A DNA stretch of 64,000 nucleotides from the NCBI GenBank assembly GCA_036583965.1, contig JAZBQD010000013.1:6798144-6862143 (forward strand). The letters run 5' to 3'. Below, piece after piece: positions 12,171 through 28,815 of the stretch. How positions within the stretch are numbered: position 1 is the first letter of the stretch; each line of letters opens with the position of its first letter. Origin of the DNA: Prunella strophiata (taxonomy: Eukaryota > Chordata > Aves > Passeriformes > Prunellidae). A model generated the notes under the pieces. The model did not search any database and was not told the DNA's origin. It worked only from the letters and a program-made list of their open reading frames with translations. The position numbers were made by a program, and so were the translations under genes.

Positions 12171-13147
12171 AGTGTGATCAGTATTATGATAGTGTTAGCA
12201 TAGATAGAGAAAGGACCTCTTATTCTTCAAGTCCTCTAGGTACTTTTAATAAGATATTAGATCAGTGCAGCCTCGTTGGTTCTGGAAATACTGAATCACT
12301 TTTTTGGTGAGGATTTGAATGTTTACATGGTTAAACACTTGGCATGAAATTAAGTTGCCTTTTTTTGAAGTGGGATTTTTATTTTTACCTAAACCGTGGC
12401 AAGGCTGGAAATGTTACAACCTGAACTGCTGGTTTTGGTACCTGTTGAGTGCAGGTACCAAACACCAGAAAAGTGTGGTATCAGCACAGCCATGTGCTGT
12501 AGTAGAATTTTTTTGTTGTTGTTAGGCCATATAAATGTATATTAGAAGTAAGTTGAGATTTAAGGTGGTCACTCCTTCCAAGAGTGTTGCTGTCTGTTCT
12601 GTAGTGTGGAGCCCAGTCCATTAATGGTGGCTGCTGAGCCTCTGGCTGCAGTGAATCCTGACTGCAGAGCATCTTGTGGAGCTCTCAAGCCAGGTTTGCC
12701 TTCACCCCCAGCAGATGCACTGGCAGTGCAGTGTAAGGTGCTGCTGTCAGTACAGTTCAGTTCTGGCTGTCAGTTTCCAGTGGTGAGCAAAAACATCTCA
12801 GCTTTAGCAGTATGGTGTAGGAAACTTACAGCTTTTATAGTCTTACTCTCAGACTGGAGCATCACTGACAAGACAGACTTCAACTGTGCAAAGTGTAGCA
12901 TTTTTATTAGACTGAGTTTGTTACTTCCTAATAAAGATTTAGCAGGTAAATCATTTTTGAAATGGTTAATCTTAACTTGCATACTGAAAACACAGCACAG
13001 TTTTGCCAGGTGGCAGAGAATGATGAAGTACTGACAGGTAGGTCCAGGTCCCTGTAGCAAGATGACCTGCTCTGGGAATTGGGTGTGTCTATATTGTGTA
13101 TGTATCTAGGCAGGAAGAGAAAAGCAGGGTTTGGGCTGATTGTATGT
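12171..13147. other. Spacer between the convergent DGCR8 and TRMT2A genes
   Basis: No gene is seen. The stretch holds a short hairpin (12434-12462) and a minus-strand AATAAA at 12903-12908 that could serve a longer TRMT2A transcript. The open reading frames here have no recognisable similarity and no coding character. Confidence 0.6.
12434..12462. repeat. Perfect 11-bp inverted repeat
   Basis: TTTGGTACCTG at 12434-12444 and its exact reverse complement at 12452-12462 flank a 7-base loop. Four further pairs (CTGG with CCAG) follow after a small asymmetric bulge, giving about 15 pairs. The stem is too short for a microRNA precursor. Confidence 0.8.
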
Positions 13148-13298
13148 AACATCCTGTCCCTGGAAGTGTTCAAGACCAGGTGGGATGGGGCTCTGAGCAG
13201 CCTGGTTGAGTGGAAGGTGTTCCTGCTCATGGCAAAGGGGTGGTGGTTATGAGATGATCATTAAGGTCCCTTCCAATACAAACCCTTCTGGGAATTGA
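13148..13298 (+). mobile_element. CR1 LINE 3'-end fragment
   Basis: The segment carries the familiar order of CR1 3'-end phrases: CCCTGGAAGTGTTCAAG, then AGGTGGGATGGGGCTCTGAG, then CAGCCTGGTTGAGTGGAAG, then GATGATCATTAAGGTCCC and TTCCAATACAAACCCTTCTG. It is a 5'-truncated, non-coding copy of about 150 bases, as usual for CR1 in birds and other reptiles. It lies just past the TRMT2A stop, antisense to that gene. If TRMT2A uses the hexamer at 12903 it would be inside that 3' UTR. Confidence 0.88.
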
Positions 13299-13372
13299 GG
13301 ATAATGAACCTTAACTCAAATGAGGATGATGAAATAACTTGGAAGCCTTGCAATTACTCTCTTGTACAGAGA

Positions 13373-13378
13373 TTTATT
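13373..13378 (-). terminator. TRMT2A: Candidate TRMT2A poly(A) signal
   Basis: The plus strand reads TTTATT, giving AATAAA on the minus strand about 75 bases past the TRMT2A stop codon. An alternative lies at 12903-12908. Confidence 0.5.
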
Positions 13379-13452
13379 ATCTGGATGTTACAGGAGTGAT
13401 GTTACTGATGCAGTTAAAAAGCAAAAGTATTTTCTGCAAAGTCTCTCAGGAG

Positions 13453-16400
13453 TTAAGGTGAGCCCTCTCTTGGACTGCAGTCCCCCTGGCCAGCAGCTGC
13501 CTGGCTCCCCTCGCTGGCTGCTGGGCTGATGCCATCCCTGCCCTCAGTGCCACACGCTGCTGCTGTGAGCTCGCTGGCAGCAGGTGCTGCAGCTGCAGAG
13601 CTGCCATTGGCATATTCCACCCTCTCAAAGAAGATCAGTAACTCACAGTGCCTGGTCTGAGGGAACAGATCCACAGCCATGGCTCTCACGGGCCGGAAGG
13701 AGGCTCCTCTCACCCTGTTGGAAGGGGCCCGGCACAGGCTTGATGGGAAGGGAAAGAAGAGCAGAAGAAATGCATTAATGTTTTAGGACACTGCTCATCT
13801 CTGCTCTTCTCAGAGAGGTTTTTCTTCCCCAAGCCTCAATTCCATTATGGGATTATTCACTCCCCCTAATATTTCCATAATGACTTGTATATTGGGCAAT
13901 ACCATTCCCAGCCAGCTGCTGCAGCTCCCAGCTGTTTCTGGTGAAAGGTAAGCCTCAAGGAATATGGATTGCAAATAAAAATCCAGCCATGGTCCCCCCT
14001 CCTCAAAAAACATCATCTTCTTACCACATTTAGTAAGTCAACTTAATGCAAGAAACACTCACTCCACAAAGTTATTCATTGCAGCTCTGGCATTGCAGGA
14101 GACATAGATGAGCTTCTTCAGATGTTCAGCTCTTCTAAGGGCAAGAATTACCTTGGAATCTAGATCAAAACCACAACAGCTGTTTACTGGTTGTGAGCAA
14201 GAGCCTCACAGAAAAATTATATTGCCAGATTATACTCAGCATGAAGAAAACTGCTGCAATGTTGCTCCAGGCTGTACCTGAAACCTCCACTTAATTTACC
14301 TCAATGATGTTTTCCTTGGCTTCCCACCCAACACCCATTACAAGAACAGAGTTTAACCCCTAGGTGAACTTACGCAGCCCTGCTCGCGGTGGATCTACAA
14401 TTGTGATCAGGTTCTGAGGAGCTACAACGTTCATCAGGGAAGGAACAATATCTTCTGCCTTCCCACAATAAAATTCAACATTATTCAGTTCTGTAAGAAA
14501 AAGAAAAGATGTTATTGGTGTACTTGTCTAGTCAAAGCAGCTTTCAGTTCTTTACCTTGGCTATTAAGTTTTGATGCCTCAGAAACTCCAAATTGTTTAG
14601 TTTACCCTGGAATCAGTGTAACTTAAACAACCACTGTTAACTTCAGAGCATTCAAACAACAGTAATTTGAGCATCTTCCACTATCTGGACTAAAGCAAAA
14701 GCCCACAAACACCAGCTACGTTAATGTTTTCTTTAGGAGGGTAGCTGTGGTTTAATTTCATTTTTACACTGAAATAAATGTTTTACTTTCCAATTTAAAA
14801 AAAAAGCTGTTCAACTGGAAAATTGATCTCATGGGCTAACAAGGTGTTTGTTTTCAACAGCGATTAAGTGTTTAAATAGGACAAGATCACTATCAACAGC
14901 ATGTAATTCCAGGCTGCTTAGATAAGGTAAAGAACAACTGGCTGCAACTACTCCTTACCAAACAAAGGCTTCAGCATTTCAGCTTAACTCACCATTAATC
15001 TGGGCGTTTGCTTTGGCGTCCTGCACAGCTTCCTGACAGAGCTCAATTCCAATTACCTTCTTCACTCTCTGTAGAATCAAAGGAAAAAGTTCCCTCTGTG
15101 GTCTGTATGTGTGAATTTAACCATTTTTCATAGCATCAGCAATTAACAGGGACTTTGACTCCTTACCTAGCCTGCTCAACATAAGGGTGAGCTTTCATAA
15201 TGATGTGGTAAAGCAGCTGCAGGCAGCTCAATTACAAATTAATTCAAAAAATTAAGATATAATTCTGTTGCATTTCACATACATTAGGTATTTTCTTCCC
15301 TTGTAGCCACAGTTTAAAGTGGGTAAAAAAGTAGCTTCTATCCAGGAAGAGAAATTGCCAACCTTTGCTAAAGAAATCCCAATGGTTCCTGTCCCACAAC
15401 AGATGTCCAGCACGGTGCTCTCCTTGGCTCAGTTGTGCCCACTCCCCAATGGCAGTGTACAGCACTTCTGCAGCTTGTGTGTTCACCTGGGAAATTAAGT
15501 TGCCAATAGATCTACTTCTTCACAAACAGTAAATATGTTTTAATGAGTCTTAGTAAAGCATATTTTCTTGTTTCTAATAAACAAATCATTATATGCTAAA
15601 AATACATTTTAAAGTGTTGAAAGGGCAGAAATAAGTTTTGGAAAAGGAAACAAAGATTAGTAATACAAGACTCTTGAACTGTATTATTGCATATTCAGTG
15701 TTACAAAAGGCTGCCATGAAACAGGAGGAAAATTATAATGAACTAGTAAATAGAAAAGCTTGTCTTCAATGTGCTCTCATCAAGCTTTTACAGTCAAACA
15801 TAACACTTACTGCTACTTAATCACACCAAATATATAAAAGGTTAAATTTCTAGGTATGTAAGGTTTTGTTCCACAGCTTTAGTCAAGCTCAAGAGCATGC
15901 GTGCAGATCCAGTTAAATGGGCAGCTTCACATCATCCTTACTTGAAAAAATGCATGAGGAGAAATTCTAAATTTTAGGCCAAGGAGTTCTTCATATATGT
16001 ACTTATCACCAGCCACATGCTCCAAAGGTAAGTCTTCTAGATTGGGAGATTTCCTGGGGGTATGGGAGGAACGGGGAGACAAAACAGAGGGGCAATCAAA
16101 ACCAAAAAAATAAGACAAACATGTTTGCTAAAATCTTTACCAAAGCTGTAATCATCCTAAAAACTCTAGTGCTACATCCTAAGCAGTAACACTCATCATC
16201 TGCTCTTGGAGACTCTCCTTGGCCATAAATGTCTCAGAGTGTGCAAGGACCTCCACCTTCTCTAGATGAAGATGGTGTGAGCCTTGTGCTCCACGGAGGA
16301 TGGGGAGATTGAAAAATTCACATAAACAGGGAAGAAAGGCAGAAGTTACTTGATACCAACAAACATTCATCTTCTGCAGTAAACACTTCTATAGCTTGAC

Positions 16401-19400
16401 AGACAGCAATGGCCAGTGGCTTCACCCACTGAAACTCCAGAGAATGGAAAAACTTCAGGAGTCTCTTGTGGCAAAGATGAGTAACTTCAACAAATTAGTA
16501 ACAACTGCTGCTACTTCTATGAAGTAGAGAAAACAATGCTATGAAATTTGCAAGCACCAAAAATCCAGCCACCACCAAAATCCCCCAAAGCAAAGTCAAC
16601 TTCCTCACCTCTGTCCTTCCTCCACAAAGTACAGGGAAGTAACACCACTGCTCTTTCCCATCCCTTCTGTGAAGTATTTTGCTAGAGAGATTTTCAGGTC
16701 TGCTAGCTCTTCTTTACTCAATTTCTAAAGTTTTCATGTGAAAAAAGGGAGAATAATCATTTTAGTGACTTCAAGATATGATTTAGTGTATGCTTTACAT
16801 AACAATATTACTTGTTCATCTCCTTGTATCAGATTAGTCTAAACAGAGCAGTGAAACAAGTTAAACCACACCAAATAATTCTTCTATTTCTGTTTTGCAT
16901 GCACAATTCATCAAATCAATTTCAAGCAGTTCTAAAGCTGAGCCTGGGTTGCTCATTATCTATTGAGTGCAATACCTGAGGATTGAAGTAAGCAATGGCC
17001 ATGACGTGGCCGCTGCGGCTGGTGCGCACCGTGAGCTGTTTCCAGTGCCCTTCGTAGGTCTCGGGGCTGTACACCGAGTAAGGAGTTGACCTGCAAGGTG
17101 CAGAGCCCTGGTTACTTCTACACAGAATTCTTTGTTTGTGTAACATCAAACAGTTTATTGAATCAAAAGAAGTGATGGAAAGAATGCTGAGTACAAAAAG
17201 AAGGTATGCTGATTTGTCAAACAAAGAATGACTTCCAACTAAGAAGACTGATGGACAGTGTCTCCTAAAGCAAAATAACCTGTCCCTCCCTCACACAATC
17301 CTCCTGCCCGTTTTAACCATGCAAAATTACAGAGGCAAGAAGCAGCTCCTCAGTGCATTCAGAGAATAACATCACTTTTTATAATGCTTTCATTAGCTTC
17401 TCTGCTTCACACCAACTTCAGTTCTTCCATCTTCATGATTCTTCTGAGGTTTCCATTTTTGTGGATTTAACTGCTTTTTAAAGAATGCATCTTTTTTTCG
17501 GTTTATTCCTTTCTGTAGGATGATTCTTCGCATCCAAGAAAACAACAGACCTTGGTTAATTAATTCCTTCTTTCAGAAGTGTTTTTCTGAGTGCTTCTTT
17601 AGAGTTAGTGGAAGAAGCTCCTGAGTAACACACACTCTTTACTACAGACTTGCACATCCCATTGCTTGCAATGAAGCTGTGCTTCAGCTGGTACCTGACC
17701 CCACCTGAGCAGCTGAGCAGGAGCAAGGGCAAAACTCCCCACGATGCAGGCACAAGGCAGAAACAAAGAACTGCTAAACTGTGAGATTGAGATCTCAAAG
17801 CTCAGAACAAACACTAATTAAATTTATAAATATTTTTGATTAAGATAGCAAAACCTTTATGGAGAACTCATTTTACTTATGCTCACCTTATGTAGTCTTG
17901 GAAAGCTTTTACTACTTTTTTGGCAATAGCAGGAATGTGAATAGTATCAAATGGCTCCACTACAGCACATGTACCACCCTTATATTTGCCAAGACGACAA
18001 CCCACAGTTTTGTCTTCTTGATTTACACCAATCCCAATCAAGAACTCACATTTGTTGCGATATTCAGTCTAGATTTAAAATAAAGTTATGTAAGATATTT
18101 ACACAGCATTTATTTGTACATGCCAAGTTTCTCCTGAAACAAATCCCATGTGGTTAAATGCATCTGAAAATGGACACAGGACATTTAGCTCAAAAGGACA
18201 ATACTGATGGATTTTAATGTGTGTGAACTAACAGCAATAATGAAAAGGTATGAGTAAATCTTGTTATTTAAAAAGCAAAATATTGCCTCTGTTGAGGAAT
18301 GTATTAGCTTACAACACAGGCTTGCAAAGACAGCATATTCATTTTAAACTTATAATATCCAGTTACCGCTTTTTATGTTTCCTTTTAGTATTTCCACACA
18401 GCATTTACATGAAAGACAACATCTAAAATTCATCACTTATTACAAGATGGAGTCAAATACTCAGTTTGTCCACTGTCTCTCAAGACTAAATAATGATCAC
18501 AACCCTCAGCTCATTAACCCTGTTCCACACTTTACCTGAGATTACATTACCTGCAAGGGTGATGCTTTCACTCCCTCCACTGGACAACATAATTTATTAA
18601 ACTTCTGCTTCTGCAGGAACAACCAGGGTAATAAAGCTCTGTTGTTATTTCCTATTTCCCTGCCCAAATCAGAAACAAAAAGTGTAAAGCACACATTTAG
18701 AAAAATTGACGTCAAGAGTTGCACAAGACTTCTTTTTTGTATAGGGCACAAAAAAGAACCAGATTATCACATGGAAGAGTGTTTTTTCCAGAATTTTTTA
18801 ACAAGCAAACCCTCTCCAACTTTGTAAGAGCTGTAACCTGAAAAAGTGAGGGTTAAATGTACTGGTTACATCATGGTTATGTACTGGATTTATCAACGTA
18901 CCCCTGCATGATAATTAATGTCAGTTTTGTCCACAACAAGAGACAGAAGTGATACTTTGATCTTCAAAGACCAGGCAGAAAATGTTGAGGGGATTGTAAA
19001 AGAGAAAATCCTAGTAGTAATTTGCCATCTCTACAGACTGATTCTCTCTTACACCATGTGACAATTCCATTTTTTATGGGCACAAACACCCTCTGGCTTA
19101 TGGAACAACAGACTTTAAAACCAATTTCCATTCACTAAGCAATCTTTTGAAGGTGACCAAGAACATCAATAGCAAATTTTGTCAGATGGAACAGCTTTTA
19201 AGCTGTAGCATCTCAGATTATCTTGTAATTACTTTGACAGGGGATCCGAGTTTTGACCTACCTCTAACTCACTTCAGTTTAGAGGTATCAATTGGTGAGA
19301 ATTTAGCTATATCCCATCACAAGGCCAAGTCTTGTACACATTACGTTACAAACAGGAATTACTTTGTCAGCTTCTGCAGCACTTGTTCGCACTCCTGCTT

Positions 19401-19943
19401 CTTCTGGGCCAGCTGCGCCTCGTAGGGCACGTTCCACAGCGGGGTCACCACATCCGCGATCCGCTTGCTCAGAGGCTCCTCTCCGCAGGGAGCCGGACGC
19501 TTCGCCTCTCCCTGCTCCGAATCCTCTTCTTGCTTCCTCTTCTTGGCGATGGGGTCGGCCTTGGGCTTGGCCAGGCGCACGCTGAGGTGGCGGCTCTTCC
19601 AGAGCGCGCCGTGCAGCACCCGCATGGCCTTGTCCCGCTCCTCCTCGCTCTTGAACGTCACGAAGGCGAACGTCTGCTTCCCGAAGAGTTTTATCTTGTG
19701 AGGATTGAGCCCGTACTTGGCAAGGAACTTTTTCACATCGTTGAACCCAATGTATTTGGGCAGGTTCTGTATCTCTACTTTATAAATCTCGGAGGTGAAC
19801 AAGTCTCCCTTAATGTATCTGTACACGTCGGGGCTCTCCGCGGGGTCTTCCCCGGCCTGGCTGTCCGGCTCAGCCCCATCTCCAGCCTCCGCCACAGGAG
19901 CCGTGTCGCGGTCGGGGTCGCAGCGCTCGCCTTCCTCCGCCAT
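13453..19943 (-). CDS. TRMT2A: TRMT2A, tRNA (uracil-5-)-methyltransferase homolog A, 11 coding exons
   Basis: The enzyme transfers a methyl group from S-adenosylmethionine to C5 of U54 in cytosolic tRNA. In transcription order the coding exons are 19943-19363, 18659-18551, 18068-17887, 17090-16976, 16724-16609, 16053-15942, 15486-15363, 15068-14993, 14490-14374, 14159-14063 and 13738-13453. All have AG/GT borders and matching phases, except that the seventh exon is one base too long. Corrected, the product is 637 residues; the human protein is 625. Order of domains: acidic N-terminus, RRM at about 54-127, a basic stretch at about 126-137, the central region ([19 protein letters not shown] onward), then the TrmA-type methyltransferase domain. 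The C-terminus past about 590 is an Ala-rich, GC-rich, probably disordered tail. The start codon sits in ACCATGG. The gene diverges from RANBP1 and converges on DGCR8. Confidence 0.96.
14063..14490 (-). other. TRMT2A: TRMT2A exons with the catalytic motifs
   Basis: The exon 14490-14374 encodes VDPPRAGL (residues about 503-510 of the corrected protein). The exon 14159-14063 encodes [12 protein letters not shown]. The Cys at about residue 532 (codon at 14095-14097) is the nucleophile that attacks C6 of the uracil in the TrmA family, and it is present. The usual SCNP motif reads SCNA here: the codon at 14089-14091 is GCC (Ala) rather than a CCN Pro codon. Confidence 0.88.
15363..15486 (-). other. 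TRMT2A: TRMT2A exon with a one-base frame disruption at the SAM-binding motif
   Basis: The exon starts as [19 protein letters not shown] and should continue into the SAM motif [13 protein letters not shown]. As written the frame passes into [12 protein letters not shown]. The minus strand reads AGCCAAGGAGAGCACC where AGCCAGGAGAGCACC (SQEST) would keep frame and match the human spacing. The surplus base is a T on the plus strand at 15424 or 15425. The exon is 124 bases; neighbouring phases require a multiple of three (123). A two-base deletion would also fix phase but would add a residue compared with human. Confidence 0.92.
18707..18714. promoter_or_regulatory. Palindromic CRE-like site in TRMT2A intron 1
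   Basis: TGACGTCA is the full cAMP-response element consensus. It stands in AT-rich intronic DNA about 1.2 kb inside TRMT2A. Function is unknown; an 8-base match can occur by chance. Confidence 0.35.
19363..19943 (-). other. TRMT2A: TRMT2A first coding exon with RRM domain
   Basis: This 581-base GC-rich exon encodes 193 residues and two bases of the next codon. It holds an acidic N-terminus, an RNA-recognition motif with RNP2-like VEIQNLP and RNP1-like KQTFAFVTF, and a basic stretch ([12 protein letters not shown]). The donor on the minus strand is GTAATT; translation joins correctly to [13 protein letters not shown] in the next exon. The exon lies inside the CpG island of the shared promoter. 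Confidence 0.95.
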
Positions 19944-20157
19944 GGTCCCGCCACCCCCTCAGCCACCCCGCGCACCTCCCGGGGCGGGGCCGTAGCCTCA
20001 CGGACGGGCCGCTGCGATGAGAATGACGGCAGAGGAACGATCTGGTTGTTTTTTAAGCGCTGCCCCTCAGCGCTGCCGCTCCTCGCGCCCGAGAGCGCCC
20101 GCGGCCCTTAAACACATTAAAAAGAGCGGCTCACACATCACCCCTTCCCTCACGCGG

Positions 20158-20169
20158 GCGCCATCTTGG
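20158..20169 (+). promoter_or_regulatory. YY1-like site in the shared promoter
   Basis: GCGCCATCTTGG matches the YY1 consensus core CCATCTTG well. YY1 sites of this form are common close to the start of transcription of housekeeping genes with CpG promoters. It lies 215 bases upstream of TRMT2A and 355 bases upstream of the RANBP1 start codon. Confidence 0.55.
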
Positions 20170-20193
20170 GCCGGGACGCGGGCGGTCGCCGCC

Positions 20194-20298
20194 ATGGCGC
20201 GGGGGGTGATGGGAAAAGCGCCTGGGAAACGGGAGAACAAAAACGCCTCTCGGGGGCCGGAGAGGCCGCGCCGGGGGTCGGTACCGGGGGATCGGTGA
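20194..20298 (+). CDS. Small ORF with perfect Kozak context in the shared promoter (doubtful)
   Basis: GCCGCCATGG is an ideal vertebrate translation start context. It opens a 34-codon frame (MARGVMGKAPGKRENK and on to PGDR) that ends with TGA, 226 bases before the RANBP1 start. It would be an upstream ORF only if RANBP1 transcripts begin upstream of 20194. The product is basic and low in complexity, and I recognise no family. The same bases resemble a second YY1-type site, so it may be regulatory DNA only. Confidence 0.2.
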   Translation: MARGVMGKAPGKRENKNASRGPERPRRGSVPGDR

Positions 20299-20523
20299 CC
20301 GGGGGATCGGTATCGGGGCCGGTTCCGAGGACCCATGGGGGGATCGGTGTGACGGGACCGGGGCGGGCGGTGTTCTGCCCGTACCGGGGGCGGGGCGCGG
20401 GGCCGAGGGGGAGCGGGCGTTTCCCATCGAGCCTTGCGGCGGCGCGGCGCGGGCTGCGGGAATGAGGTAAAGGCGGGCGGGGCGCGCGGCAGGAAGCGGC
20501 GAGCGGAGCGCGGCGGCCGGGCC

Positions 20524-28513
<7,990 letters not shown>

Positions 28514-28564
28514 AATCATCCTGGGCCTTGCAGTTTTTCCTTTACTTTTTTTTTTATTTTCCTT

Positions 28565-28568
<4 letters not shown>

Positions 28569-28598
<30 letters not shown>
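28569..28598 (+). repeat. Run of 30 T in the RANBP1 3' UTR
   Basis: An uninterrupted T homopolymer lies inside a wider T-rich tract (about 28538-28620). Its length in the assembly is likely imprecise. Confidence 0.9.
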
Positions 28599-28599
<1 letters not shown>

Positions 28600-28787
28600 T
28601 TTGGTTATTTTTTAATTTTTACAAGGGACTTTATATCGAACTGCATTCAACATTCACATTGTTTTTTCTAGGCTTTTGCCCTTTGGAAGGTGTCTTCAGA
28701 AAAATTCATTCCCCAGTCATGAAAATGTACTGTGCTAACTTTCTTTTCCATAGTGGAAACACTTATTTACAGTCATCCAAAAGAGTG

Positions 28788-28793
28788 AATAAA
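28788..28793 (+). terminator. RANBP1: RANBP1 poly(A) signal
   Basis: AATAAA lies 275 bases past the stop codon, with a T/G-rich stretch some 60-80 bases further on. Another AATAAA at 28509-28514 overlaps the stop codon itself. Confidence 0.65.
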
Positions 28794-28815
28794 ACAAACT
28801 TGAAAACAGCATCAG

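Larger units (their letters stand above)
19944..20523. promoter_or_regulatory. Bidirectional CpG-island promoter of TRMT2A and RANBP1
   Basis: The 580 bases between the two divergent start codons are very rich in G, C and CpG, with no TATA box. The island extends into both first exons (roughly 19380-20960). Head-to-head arrangement of these two genes is conserved in human. A YY1-like site lies at 20158-20169. The island also contains long chance open frames on both strands. Confidence 0.85.
28514..28815 (+). other. RANBP1: RANBP1 3' untranslated region
   Basis: A T-rich region of about 300 bases leads to an AATAAA at 28788. It contains a run of 30 T at 28569-28598. The end at about 28815 is inferred from the usual distance to the cleavage site. 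Confidence 0.7.

Noticed and set aside
12434..12462. MicroRNA precursor at the hairpin near 12434
   Set aside because: About 15 pairs in total, well short of the roughly 33-pair stem required by the microprocessor, and flanks do not extend the pairing.
13002..13016. CTCF-like site (AGGTGGCAG) between the convergent genes
   Set aside because: Only the right half of the consensus fits; the left half has three mismatches.
12606..13034. A 142-codon plus-strand frame between DGCR8 and TRMT2A
   Set aside because: Sequence is low in coding character, resembles no family and lies in the gene-free spacer.
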